Made by a program: the position numbers and the translations under genes
Assembly: GCA_903813345.2 (NCBI GenBank)
Contig: CAIIXF020000003.1
Coordinates: 8,389,412 to 8,453,411, forward strand
Direction: 5' to 3'
DNA: 64,000 bases
Source of the DNA: Owenia fusiformis
Taxonomy: Eukaryota; Annelida; Polychaeta; Sabellida; Oweniidae
Notes under the pieces: model-generated
Database searches by the model: none
Seen by the model: only the letters and a program-made list of their open reading frames with translations
Told to the model about the DNA's origin: nothing
Part shown: in pieces, positions 1 to 10,035 of the stretch
Layout: each line of letters starts with the position of its first letter
How positions within the stretch are numbered: the stretch's first letter is position 1

Positions 1-2021
1 GTCTCAGATGAATTTTTTCTTCGTTTTAACCAGTTCATAAAGGGTTGCGTTGCACAGTTACATTCAATTAAGTTGTTTTCAATGCTTATCCGTGCAATTT
101 CGGCAAGGGCTGTTCCATCAATTAAACTGATGGCATTCCCAGTTAAGTTTAAAAGTCTGATTTTGTTTGTTATGTTTTTAAACAAGCCTTCTTGGATATA
201 AGTAATTCTATTTTTACTTAAATCTATTTGATCAGCAGAGAAGTTTTGAAACATACAAATTGGAAGTATTTTGAAATAGTTATCATTAAGGGAAATAAAA
301 CTAGTTCTGACTCCGTTAAATAGTTTACACAGAGTAGAATCTGAATAGCGAAACAATAAATTCCCTGATAAGTCGAGGACAATTAGTCTTGATTTTGTAA
401 TTACATTTAAGACTTGATTGTGATATGCCGCAAATGTTTCACCAAGATTGATCAAATTTAATTCAGTTATAGATGAAGTATCATTGCTGAAAGTGAAAAT
501 GAGATGATCGAAATCTAATTTGTATAGAGAAAGAGCTCTCAATTGCTTCAGTTCACTGAAACTGACATTAGCCTTGTCTAACCGTCCATAAACTACAGAC
601 ATATCATGTATGTGTAGAATTCCGAGGTTTTGTAATGGTGATAAAGTTTTACTGGAAATATGCATGAAGTTTGATATCTGAAGCGCTTCTAATGATTTCA
701 CAGGTTCGAACGCATCAGCTTCAAATGTATTTATTTGATTATCATCAATACTCAATATTCGAAGATTTGAGTTTTTAAAGGGCTCGAGGATAGATGAATC
801 GAATTTATCAATGACAATGCCACACCCTGTCATTTTCAGTCTAAATATAGACTTTCCCTTTAGGCCTTCCAGTAAGTGCATCAAATTCGTTTTACCAAAC
901 TTCATATTTCGCTCAAGTGACAAACTTTTTATCTGGTTGATTTCGTGTAGAAAGTTTGGTTCTGTTTCCTCAATAGCATTGTCAGCAAGGTTGAGTTCAA
1001 AACAAGTAACATTTTTAAACTGACTCATATCAGCTTTTGTGACTGATTTAATTCTGTTACTTTGTATGGAAAGATGAAATTTCTTACGTGGACCAAGGTT
1101 CCCCTTGAATTTGAGACTAGTTATTTCATTGTTATCCAAATAAAGTTCTTTTAAACTTACAAGATATGATAAAATGACATCAGGGATTCTCTTTAATTTT
1201 ATCTGATTGAGAGTAAGTTTTCGCAATCCATGGAACGCCTTGAATAGCTGGTAATGCTTCAGTATGCCTTTGTGTTGTAAAGTAAGTTCCTCGAGGAATG
1301 GGACAGCTAAAAATGCATCATTTTCAATGTATTTTACTTTTCCAAGAGTTAATACTTGTATTGTATGACAATTGTGAAGCATTTGATAATTCAGGATTGA
1401 AATACCTTCTTTATCTTTTCCAATATCCACAATCCTTAACCACACTAATTGCTTTATACCTCTGAAAGCATCTGGCTCCAGTATTGTAATATTACAGTCT
1501 GTTAGCAACAGGAATTTCACTTCCGGCAAGTTACTAAATGATCCATTTTGTATGGTACCAAAATTAAATCCAGAAATTTCGAGGCGAAATGTGAAATATG
1601 GAAGGCAGGAAACAAGTTCAGTAAAATTTGTACTTGTCTTGTTGGGTATGTTTTGATGACACTCGCAAATGATTCGGTTACCCCATGCTCGAAAACATTT
1701 ACAAAAATCACAGTTGTTTTTCGGTTGTTGTTTAACATCCTCTTTCAAAGTATCTCCAATTACATATGTTTGTAATTTTACAAAGTCTCCGGTTATTGAT
1801 CCATCTTTCAATGTTTCTTTGATGAAGTTTTCATCATAATTTTTTTGTCCAAACCATGTCACTTTTCTCTTTTTGAATTCCAAATTTTCTTCCATTAAAT
1901 CATATTGCTTTTTATTTGTTTCAATGATAGTATCTTGTTCTCTGAATATTTCCTTGTTGCTCCTCTCCAACAATGTTCCTGACGTGCACAGGCATATGAT
2001 AAAGCAAACTCCGAAAAGCAT
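1..2021 (-). CDS. Secreted leucine-rich-repeat protein, probable Toll-like receptor ectodomain (partial, runs off left edge)
   Basis: A single open frame of 673 codons reads from an ATG at 2021-2019 to the window edge without a stop. An in-frame TAG seven codons upstream, with no ATG between, fixes the start. The first ~16 residues (MLFGVCFIICLCTSGT) form a signal peptide. A short polar stretch follows, then a cysteine cluster (CDFCKCF...ICECH) like an LRR N-terminal cap near residues 90-115. About 20 leucine-rich repeats follow, with segments such as LKELYLDNNEITSL, LRILSIDDNQI and IRLLNLTGNAISLI. The last ~25 residues begin an LRR C-terminal cap (ECNCATQPFMNWLKR). This order is that of Toll-like receptor ectodomains. 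The membrane span and TIR domain would lie beyond the window, so another LRR receptor or a secreted LRR protein is possible. The coding part seen has no intron, as in many invertebrate TLR genes. LRR identity is near certain; the TLR call is inference. Confidence 0.85.
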   Translation of the reverse strand, partial: MLFGVCFIICLCTSGTLLERSNKEIFREQDTIIETNKKQYDLMEENLEFKKRKVTWFGQKNYDENFIKETLKDGSITGDFVKLQTYVIGDTLKEDVKQQPKNNCDFCKCFRAWGNRIICECHQNIPNKTSTNFTELVSCLPYFTFRLEISGFNFGTIQNGSFSNLPEVKFLLLTDCNITILEPDAFRGIKQLVWLRIVDIGKDKEGISILNYQMLHNCHTIQVLTLGKVKYIENDAFLAVPFLEELTLQHKGILKHYQLFKAFHGLRKLTLNQIKLKRIPDVILSYLVSLKELYLDNNEITSLKFKGNLGPRKKFHLSIQSNRIKSVTKADMSQFKNVTCFELNLADNAIEETEPNFLHEINQIKSLSLERNMKFGKTNLMHLLEGLKGKSIFRLKMTGCGIVIDKFDSSILEPFKNSNLRILSIDDNQINTFEADAFEPVKSLEALQISNFMHISSKTLSPLQNLGILHIHDMSVVYGRLDKANVSFSELKQLRALSLYKLDFDHLIFTFSNDTSSITELNLINLGETFAAYHNQVLNVITKSRLIVLDLSGNLLFRYSDSTLCKLFNGVRTSFISLNDNYFKILPICMFQNFSADQIDLSKNRITYIQEGLFKNITNKIRLLNLTGNAISLIDGTALAEIARISIENNLIECNCATQPFMNWLKRRKNSSE

Positions 2022-2374
2022 CTTTATCGGTAGAATGTTCAATGTTTTCTACAAATGGAATTGATAAATCACATATAAAGCATTTATGTTGCCTAACATA
2101 ATTTGGATCCCAGTGTAATGTTTAAAAGGAAAGTTGAATTCTTGAATCGTGTCATTATAGACATGAGGAAGTACCTGTAGTATTAATTACATATAGTTAA
2201 GTTGTCGTGTCTCACCAAACGTTTCAAGTTTATAAATAAGGCTAAAACTCTAATGGGCATATCCAGCTTAACAAACATATACCAGCATCAAAAATTTAAG
2301 AATATTAACTAACTAATATGCATCATATGAATTCAATTCAAGCGACTTGATAGCATTTTCAAACTTTCCTATCT
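2022..2374 (-). promoter_or_regulatory. Upstream region of the LRR gene, no clear promoter
   Basis: This holds the 5' flank of the LRR gene. A TATA-like TTTATAAA lies at about 2230-2237, some 210 bp upstream of the start codon, but nothing confirms that it is used. The region ends at the hAT-like element at 2375, so insertion of that element set the distal boundary of this flank. Confidence 0.2.
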
Positions 2375-3357
2375 CAGGGTGTCCAACCCAAACGCTCTTA
2401 CATGCACGACGGAGCGTTTCATTACTGAAGCTAAACAAAGAAGCGCTCCAGAGTAGGAAAAATGGCGGGTGGGAATAATGGGAATAAGAGGTATGTGCTA
2501 CTTATTTCGAGTATACCATTCGATGGGTGTGATATTTATGTTGTACTTGGCTGGTTGTTGACGTTTGAAGCAACTTGGAAGTGATGTACGAAGCAGTATA
2601 GTTATCAAAATTCATAAACTAATTTGTCAGTCTACCGGTCAAAACCACTTTTGTCGAGACTTGTGATTGGTTGTGTAAAGATTAGAACATCAGAGTATAT
2701 TTTGGTCAATTTACAAAGCTTCAACGCACCATACATTATCGTAATTGTGATTGGATGACCGAAAATCCAGTCTTAAAAATGATAACAATCTCTTATAAAA
2801 GAAACGCTGCGACCTGGTTAATACAGTGAACTGGAAACGCTGCGGTACTAGTCTCGATATGTTTAGGCATTTGGGAATTAACTTGACTTTCCTTTTCAGG
2901 AAGAGAAAAAAATATCTATTGTATCCCTTGGCATCAAAAGAAGAAAGACTAATTCACATATAAACGTTTTGTTTCTTAGTCAATAGTTTTAGCACACATG
3001 TAGGCATAGCATCTGATGTAGGCTTCAGTCGGCTTGTTGCATGTGTAGCACCACCGGGTTGGGAAGTTTCAATTTGCCTAACTAGAACAACACGTTTTTT
3101 AGAGATAGATTCGATTACGAACGTTTTCATTTAAATATTAATTTAATTTGTGGTCAATTTGTCAACTTCGGATTTGTTCATCGAATGGTACATAATATGT
3201 CACCATATAACATATGATATGTAGGAGAAAAGAGTGAAACAATACTTACGGTCATAGTGGGCTCTTCAAAAGCCGCCATTTTATTTCGCTCCGCAGCGTT
3301 TCCACGTGAATCAAACGCTCCGTCGTGCATGTAAGAGCGTTTGGGTTGGACACCGTG
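2375..3357. mobile_element. hAT-like non-autonomous element (MITE), 983 bp
   Basis: The ends are long inverted repeats. About 42 bp (starting GGTGTCCAACCCAAACGCTC) are identical at 2378 onward on plus and 3354 backward on minus. The outer left bases read CAGGGTGTCC, the usual start of hAT elements; the right end has CACCGTG, one base off. The 5-bp sequence TATCT abuts both ends (2370-2374 and 3358-3362), which fits a 5-bp target duplication of the hAT5 type rather than the usual 8 bp. The interior has no coding frame worth reporting. It sits in the 5' flank of the LRR gene. Confidence 0.75.
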
Positions 3358-3362
3358 TATCT

Positions 3363-3515
3363 AAACCAATGGGGAATGGCAGTTTTGCCGCAAGCCATAT
3401 GATGAGTATCCATCCATCCGAGTTCTCGCAAAAATGCAAATAAAGTAGACAATTAAATTGCCATAAATTAATACGTTTCTTCAGGCTTTACAATGTTCTA
3501 GGTCTAAGATTATTG
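3363..3515 (-). repeat. Fragment related to the interior of the TA-flanked element at 10111-10986
   Basis: On the minus strand this stretch (ACTCGGATGGATGGATA, GCTTGCGGCAAA, CATTGGTTT and a TTTCTTCAGGCT segment) is collinear with 10590-10760, with scattered substitutions. It directly abuts the right end of the hAT-like element, which therefore probably inserted into or beside an older copy of this family. Confidence 0.6.
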
Positions 3516-3529
3516 TTTAAGAAACAACT

Positions 3530-4840
3530 CCCATTGAAATAATGCAGAGGAATCGAGTATCTTCTTTAAGCAACACACATCGATAAAGAAAAAGTAAAAT
3601 GCTAAACAATCAACCCCAATACAAGTCATAGTTTAGTAGGAAGGGAGGTGCCCTATGTACCCGGAAGATTTTTAATTGTAATTAAGGATAAAATACGGGA
3701 TGTCTACTTGAAAAAAATTTGATGTTACATTGCCATGATTTGAGCAATTTTTCTATTGAGGGTTTACACCCCTCCAAGGACGTATCCAAATTTACATTTC
3801 TTCAGTGCCATTGATGTTTTTATTTTCGAACATGGCAAATATAGGAATATCGTTGATTAATCATTTGAACACAGATTCATGCAAATAGCTTTTATGAAAC
3901 TCGCTATAAGCAAAACTGGGTACCTCTTTTGATAAATAGACTTTCTTTTCTTTGTTGAAAATAAATTCTTGAAAATTTATCTTCCGGGTGCATAATAACC
4001 CTTCCTTCTTACTAAACTTTTATATAAAACCTCGAATGTTTAAAAAATTATTTTTATACACTGTATGTTGAAATCTCACATCCATTAATCATGTAAAATA
4101 AAATTTTAGAAAAAGACGTTCCGCTTAGTAGCATACAATAATACAATGCTATAACCTTAAGTTTAAGTTTTTTAGTCACCGTAGTTAACAACAGTTAACA
4201 ATATACATAGGTGTGAGACAGTGAATTAGTAAAGTCATGCTAAATTTTGCTCCTAGATAAATTGGATATTCTAAGTAATTGATCAATCTCTACTTAGCTT
4301 CCTCCAGCACACAAACAAAGACAATTCATTTAGTTATCAGTCATATATTTCTCCTTTAAAATACATATCATGCCTCTCAGCTTACAATTCTGTTAACACC
4401 CTCTTCTTTTTATTTTTCTTCGAACTCTCTTTTTCGGGCCGAATGCCCCTGGGGACCCTCGGTAACTTAATTCATAAACAGACTTTTCTTTTTCTACACA
4501 GCTTCATATATTTTGGAAGTCTGAGCTAAGAATGATCTCTCTCATAAACATTCTCCAATCATCACTACTTACTGTTTACTGTTTAACAAGTGTTTAAAGA
4601 TACAGACTTAACCAGAAGATTTCTTTAAGATTATACATGGGATATACATTCTATCATGCAGAACTATGAAAGTTATCATACTAAAGAAAATATATAAAAC
4701 CTAGTGAAATAGAACTCTCAGGCTGATAACATAACTTTTAGATTTAGCGCCAGAGTAACCTGGCACACGATACGTATCGTCAGGTGACCTCAAAAAGTGT
4801 GCGAAAACATTTCAGAGGTTGACACTGACAGCCTTATCTT
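3530..4840. other. AT-rich intergenic sequence, nothing recognised
   Basis: I see no sustained open frame, RNA gene or clear terminal repeat in this stretch on either strand. Confidence 0.5.
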
Positions 4841-5075
4841 AACAAACATAGCCGTAGGCAGCGGGGGTTCGGTGGGTTCTAACGAACCCCCGGTCAGGAT
4901 ATTTCTGCGAGCTAAATAAAAGTGGCAAGACACAATTTGAGAAGTCAACTACCGCGAAAATTAATAGCCGCGAATTTAAAAAAAAACTAAAAATTAGCGA
5001 AATATAATATCCTCGAAATTTCAAAATCGCAAAAACGCGAAATATAATAGCGTTAAATATCAGTGGGAGTACAGT
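4840..5075. repeat. Low-complexity repeat with GCGAAAT motifs
   Basis: At 4845-4895 a short inverted GGGGGTTCG / CGAACCCCC pair resembles the ends of the poly-G elements at 12044 and 44490. From 4905 to 5060 variants of CGCGAAATATAATAGC recur in AT-rich sequence. This is probably degraded repeat DNA; its boundaries are not defined. Confidence 0.35.
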
Positions 5076-5093
5076 AATTCCAATGTACTTTAG

Positions 5094-5300
5094 GCCAGCA
5101 TCATAGCAAAAGGAGGTGATCCACGTTCCATTGCGTTATTTGCTCCAATCGGTCCAGTGCTTGGCTTCTTGAGGACAGTTGCTGGAGAAATGCCAGAATT
5201 TGGTGCTGTCAAGTCGCTCAACATTCCTGAAGCTGCTTTTGCTGCCGGGAAGATTCAATGCAGTGACCACGATTTGTCCACACTATGTAAAACCGAATGA
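5094..5300 (+). CDS. Orphan terminal coding exon (68 residues), unknown product
   Basis: A TAG|GCC acceptor-like site at 5091-5093 is followed by an open phase-0 frame of 68 codons ending in TGA at 5298-5300. The translation is balanced and protein-like (for example IALFAPIGPVLGFLRTVAGE and SLNIPEAAFAAGKIQCSDH), with markedly higher GC and codon regularity than its surroundings. The same frame has a stop exactly at the acceptor. I do not recognise the family. No convincing upstream exon lies on the plus strand in the preceding kilobases, so it may be the last exon of a gene with a distant upstream part, or an orphaned piece of one. The mariner-like element begins 8 bp downstream. Confidence 0.5.
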   Translation, partial: ASIIAKGGDPRSIALFAPIGPVLGFLRTVAGEMPEFGAVKSLNIPEAAFAAGKIQCSDHDLSTLCKTE

Positions 5301-5308
5301 TTGATATA

Positions 5309-6837
5309 CAGGGTGGGCCAAAAAAAACACCCCCTAACCAATATTCCTGATAAATATTTATTTTTTAACAATCACACCAACAATGATATATCATATTAAA
5401 GATAATTTAATTTGCAACAAAATGATATATAATAGCACCATTTTCAACAACCCCATAGAAATATGACTATTCATGTGACATGGGGGTCAAAAAACACCTT
5501 TTCAATTTTCGTCGATTTTGCAACAATTGCCTATTTCTACCAAATTTTAGTAAATTACAACATTGTCACGAGTCTTTCATAATTGGATATTATATATTGT
5601 TTTCATTCAATTTTTGAACCACACATGCTCAATATACATGTGTATGCTTATAAAACTAATTCATTTCTTCTTCAGTCTGTCCAAAAATAGCTCAATAGAC
5701 CCACCCCCGGACCCATCCTCTGATTGGATTATTCGCTTAAGACGCGGAAGCCATTGGTTGATGGCATAATTGATGGATGTATGCAGAAGTACCATTCAAC
5801 TGCTAGTTATTCTTTCTTTTAGTTCCTCTACATCCCTGATAGGCTTGGTATATTAAAATATCAACTGTTCTAGATGCTCCCAGGTATGGTAATCAACATT
5901 ATTGGCAACTGGACTGCTAGTAAGCCATTATTTTGGGCTAGAGAATGTGACATTTCCAATCTCCAAAAACTCCAGGGTAGCATTGGACCTGTGTGATGAA
6001 ACCCTGTTCTATCAGAAAATGAAATTTCTTTCACATGTTTTTTATATTCTTGAGGAGTCCACCTTATGTCATTAACATTCAGAGTATATTTTTGCTCCTG
6101 GTTCAAAAAACAGGGCATGTATGGTCTTTCCTTTTTGGGAAACACTGAGTGGAGACCACCTACTTTTCAGAAAAATGTCATCTCGATTTGAGTAGCCTTT
6201 TATCGCAAATGTCACTATTCTTGCTTACTGATATAGAGTATAGCCTTTTTTTATTACATGTATAGTACTTGGGGCATTTAGAACAGTTGGTCTATGGAGA
6301 TCCCTAGCCCATCAGGGGTGTAGACATACTGAAAGAATGAATAATTAGGTGTTGGATGGTACTTCTGCAGAGGTCTATCAATTATACCAATGGCTTTCGC
6401 GTTTTAAGCGAGAAATCAAATCAGAAGTTGGGTCCGGGGTGAGTCTATTGAGCCATATTTGGACAGACTGAAGAAGAAATGAATTAATTTTATAAGCATA
6501 CACATGTCTATTGAGCATGCAAGGTTCAAAGTCTGAATGAAAACAATATATTATATCCAATTATGAAAGACTCATGACAATGTTGTAATTTACTAAAATT
6601 TGGTAGAAATAGGCAATTGTTCGCACAATTCGACGAAAATTGAAAAGGTGTTTTTTGACCCCCATGTCACATAAATGGTTATATCTCGAGCCAGAGTTGT
6701 TGAAAATTGTTCTGTTATATATCATTCTGTTGCAAATTAAATTATCTTTAAAATGATATATCATTGTTGGTGTGCATGTTAAAAATTGAATATTTATCAG
6801 AAATATTGGCTAGGGGGTGGTTTTTTGGCCCACCCTG
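5309..6837. mobile_element. Mariner-like element with ~450-bp terminal inverted repeats
   Basis: The ends are CAGGGTGGGCCAAAAAA and its inverse, flanked by TA (TATA on both sides). The inverted repeats extend inward to roughly 5760 and 6388 with diverged but collinear sequence. Each arm therefore holds a mirror of the same meaningless frame (5563-5769 plus and 6378-6560 minus). The middle (5870-6145, minus) keeps a short frame with FSDRTGFHHTG followed by WRLE, which resembles the second catalytic region (FSDE...) of mariner/IS630 transposases in decayed form. The element looks non-autonomous. Confidence 0.75.
5870..6145 (-). pseudogene. Possible mariner-type transposase remnant inside the 5309-6837 element
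   Basis: The 91-codon frame carries EISFSDRTGFHHTG and then WRLEMSH. In mariner/Tc1 transposases a comparable stretch (F-S/T-D-E ... G ... W) contains the second catalytic aspartate; here the following Glu is Arg. No other motif supports the assignment and the frame is too short to function. Chance resemblance is possible. Confidence 0.3.
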
Positions 6838-6839
6838 TA

Positions 6840-7880
6840 TATGATAACACCTGAAATTAACGTTTAATTTCCCGTTTCATCGATATCACAGTAAAATGGT
6901 AATGGTAAAATATCATCCAAGATTATAATATCTTATAGGGAACAATAATATCATGCAGCATGATACTCAACTACAGTGCTGGTATATATTAATTGATCAG
7001 TCGTTTAATTGGCATATTTTCTTGAATTTTAACATTTAATGTCCCAAACTCCCACAAACTGCAGAAAAGTATACCCCATAAATCATATTTACCAAAATGA
7101 GTGTCTCCAAGGCTTCATACCAGCGTATGCATAATGCATTTGTCACGAGTTTGAGCTGAAATTTCGCCAAAATGAAGTAGGCTAAGGGTAGTCTCTGCCA
7201 GGTTTGTTTATTGTGGTAAGCTTGTAAGTGCTCAGAAGCAAATAATTCACGTGCGCAAAATAATCAAATGATCTAATTGGTCTAAACTTTGCTGCACATG
7301 CGCACAATGTGTGCCATGTTTTTTTCTAGTGATTTCGTTTCGTTTCAAGGAGTTTGCGTTTCAGTTTAACTTCCGCAAAAATGGCGGACCATGGACAGAA
7401 TTAAAAGGTAAAATCACTTCGAAATTTCAAGAGAACTTTTTACCTATAATAGCAAAACTTTTGTTTTATTTGTGCATTCTATCTATCAGATAAGAGTTTC
7501 AGGGGTATGTAGGCAAATTCATTTTGGTAGGAACACTCTGTTTAGTTAGAAAACGCACCCTATATTATTATATATCAGCACTGTATACCAAAATATATTT
7601 CAATTTAAGTTGATATTATTTAGTATCACCTCAACTTCAACAGGATTATACCTGTGCTATTTTCCGATGATACCATTATTCTTAGTGCAGTGCAGTGTAC
7701 TACCAACTTAACTATGAACATTGAAACCCCAGAGCTAGAGATGACAGACATGATAACGTCCCTTGCTTGCCAACTTCGAATGTTCGAATTTTCAACTGCT
7801 TGTTCCCGAATACCACACATTGTTTGGATGTTTAATCGACGTTAGCATTTTTGAAACTGGCATTTAATGACGTCATTTGT
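6840..7880. other. Intergenic sequence, nothing recognised
   Basis: I see no coding exon or terminal repeats here. The ORFs present are short and of low complexity. Confidence 0.45.
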
Positions 7881-7882
7881 CT

Positions 7883-8135
7883 GTCGAGTTGACCAATCAG
7901 CGACGATGTCGTCTCAATACACATTTACATTATAGACAAGAGGAGGGAAAACCCCATGATTCAATTGATAACAAACAATTTCCTCCTTCACGCACCTCCT
8001 TTTGTCGAAAACGTACCCTCCATCTTGGTTTTCAAAGTTTTCAAATTGACCTAGTTTTAAACCAATCAACGATCGACTCGCTAAACCAATCAGCGACGAT
8101 GTCATCTCAATACAGATTTACAGTATAAGCGTATG
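7883..8135. repeat. Direct repeat of ~45 bp, two copies
   Basis: GACCAATCAGCGACGATGTC plus the following ~25 bases at 7888 recurs at 8082 with a few changes. Both copies are followed by a segment with AACCCC/GGGGTT motifs. A third, partial CTGAACCCTTGGGGTTTTCC segment occurs at about 8195. The intervening DNA shows no gene. Confidence 0.5.
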
Positions 8136-8259
8136 TCATCTTTGAACCCTGGGGTTTCTCCCCCTCTTATTATAGACGTACATGTACAGGTCATCTCTGA
8201 ACCCTTGGGGTTTTCCCTCTCAATTAAACTATGAGTACGAATGACAAACATATGCTTTT

Positions 8260-9000
8260 TCCTTGGGCTTTTTAATTACACTGTTTTGAAATTTAAAAAT
8301 ACTGTTTTAATTACCCCAGACTTTAATTAAACGAAGTTACTCAAATATTTGTTCAAGCTTATTATAACTTGCATATCGGTCATATGATCTGAGTAACTGA
8401 ATGAATATATCAATAAAGTTGTTAATTCATGTTATTTCAACTAAAGCAATAACCTCACATTGAAAATGATTTTAAATAAAAATAAAAAGAACCTAGTATT
8501 ATGCATGATTACTGTCAACTTAATTACTGAGATGATATACAAAATATCAACCCATTTTCCTTCTTATCGCTTAAAGTACAAGGTAACCACGGTTGTAACC
8601 ATTTGTTAACTCAAATAGAAACTGTTTCCATGAAACTTTTAAATTAACAATCTTTCCAAACACTTAAGACTGAAATCATTCAAAAATCATTATTCAATTA
8701 AGCAAATATTAAAAACAAGTATGACGTAGAAATTGTGTAGAACCAGAACCAGAGCATTTCACTGGTTCTCCACCCAACAATTTGTTGTTGTACCCAACTA
8801 TTAGGCTACGGCCGGGGAAATGATTAAAACACTACAACAGGACTGATTCGATTACAAACAATTAAACTAGAGTATACTAATGCCAAACAGATGCTATTGC
8901 ATCATATATACGATTTGGAAATTTCAAAAGACAGTTCTTTGAGTACTCCAGGCCTTAATTAAACAAAGTTACTAAAACATTTATTTGGATAACAATGACT
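8260..9000. repeat. Diverged direct repeat, about 640 bp apart
   Basis: The stretch at about 8270-8350 (TTTGAAATTT ... CCAGACTTTAATTAAACGAAGTTACT) recurs in diverged form at about 8920-8985 (TTGGAAATTTCAAA ... CCAGGCCTTAATTAAACAAAGTTACT). No coding content was seen between or after them up to 9700. Confidence 0.4.
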
Positions 9001-9739
9001 GTTTCCATACAAGTGCATTGGTTACACAATGATGGGCGTACAGGATCGATTGAGCATGTATTGAATTCCACTGGTACTCCACTCTTCAAACTAACGTAAC
9101 CAATACTGTCCGTTTCGCTAACAAAATGTCGGAACTTTCGAATTACAATTTTTCTTTTCTCCTTATTTCACGAGTTGTAGGCAGAATTTCTACAACATTC
9201 TTATCACGAAGTGTAACAGTAACATACAGTATGTTTATGAAAATCTAAAGGTTTGTGAAAAAATGGTTCAGACGACGATAGAATCAGCGATATTGGAGAG
9301 GTTAAGCAACACTACTTTTTACAACGTAAACAGCGAATCTGATGAGATTACTCCATAAGAATAAGATATAATCGCGTCCTGTTATATCTTGTAAGATTTG
9401 AAAATCACAAAACACTGCCAGACTGTAAAACATTTCCTTTGTTAAATACGTTCATCAGTTTGTCATTGGTATATTGTTTTTATACTTTTAAAGTAGAAAA
9501 CGGAACATAAAGACCACTAAGTTAGCAAAAGGAAAAGGGCATTTTGAGGTTTACGTTTGCTCATTATCTAAAGTGCTTAGATTAAAGCACTTTTGTTCAA
9601 ATAACGTAAACGGAAACGTAAGGTTAACGTTTGCGGTTCATGTATTAAAAAAACGTTTTGCTCAACCTCTCTATTATACCCCACATTTATGACATAAACG
9701 GAACTTCAAAAATCTACATTTTTAACCTTGTTCATTTAC

Positions 9740-10035
9740 GTAACAATAGTGAGACATGATGATATGATAGTGAATCACATGGTATGCTACAAGGTATGAC
9801 AGTTATTGACATGGTATGTTACAAATACAGCGAGTGACATGGAATGTTACATGATATGACAGTGGATGACATGATATGTTACAAGTTATGACAGTAAATG
9901 ACATGGTACGTAACAAGGAATGACAGTAAATGACATTGGACAAGATATGACATAGGATTACAAGCCAAGCTACGTTTCAAGGTATGACAGTTGATAACAA
10001 GGTATGTTACAAGATATAATAGGGACTGACATGTT
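9740..10035. repeat. Minisatellite, ~30-bp unit
   Basis: About nine imperfect copies of a unit like GACATGGTATGTTACAAGG followed by TATGACAGTGAAT are tandemly arranged. The array is continued by isolated units at 11995-12043, 12270-12314 and 13005-13045, so later insertions appear to have split one array over 3 kb. Confidence 0.75.

Noticed and set aside
7654-8128. Overlapping plus and minus frames near 7650-8130
   Set aside because: Short, mutually antisense, and overlapping a direct repeat; no coding signature.
9740-10035. CRISPR-like array
   Set aside because: Units are contiguous and imperfect without unique spacers; it is a eukaryotic minisatellite.
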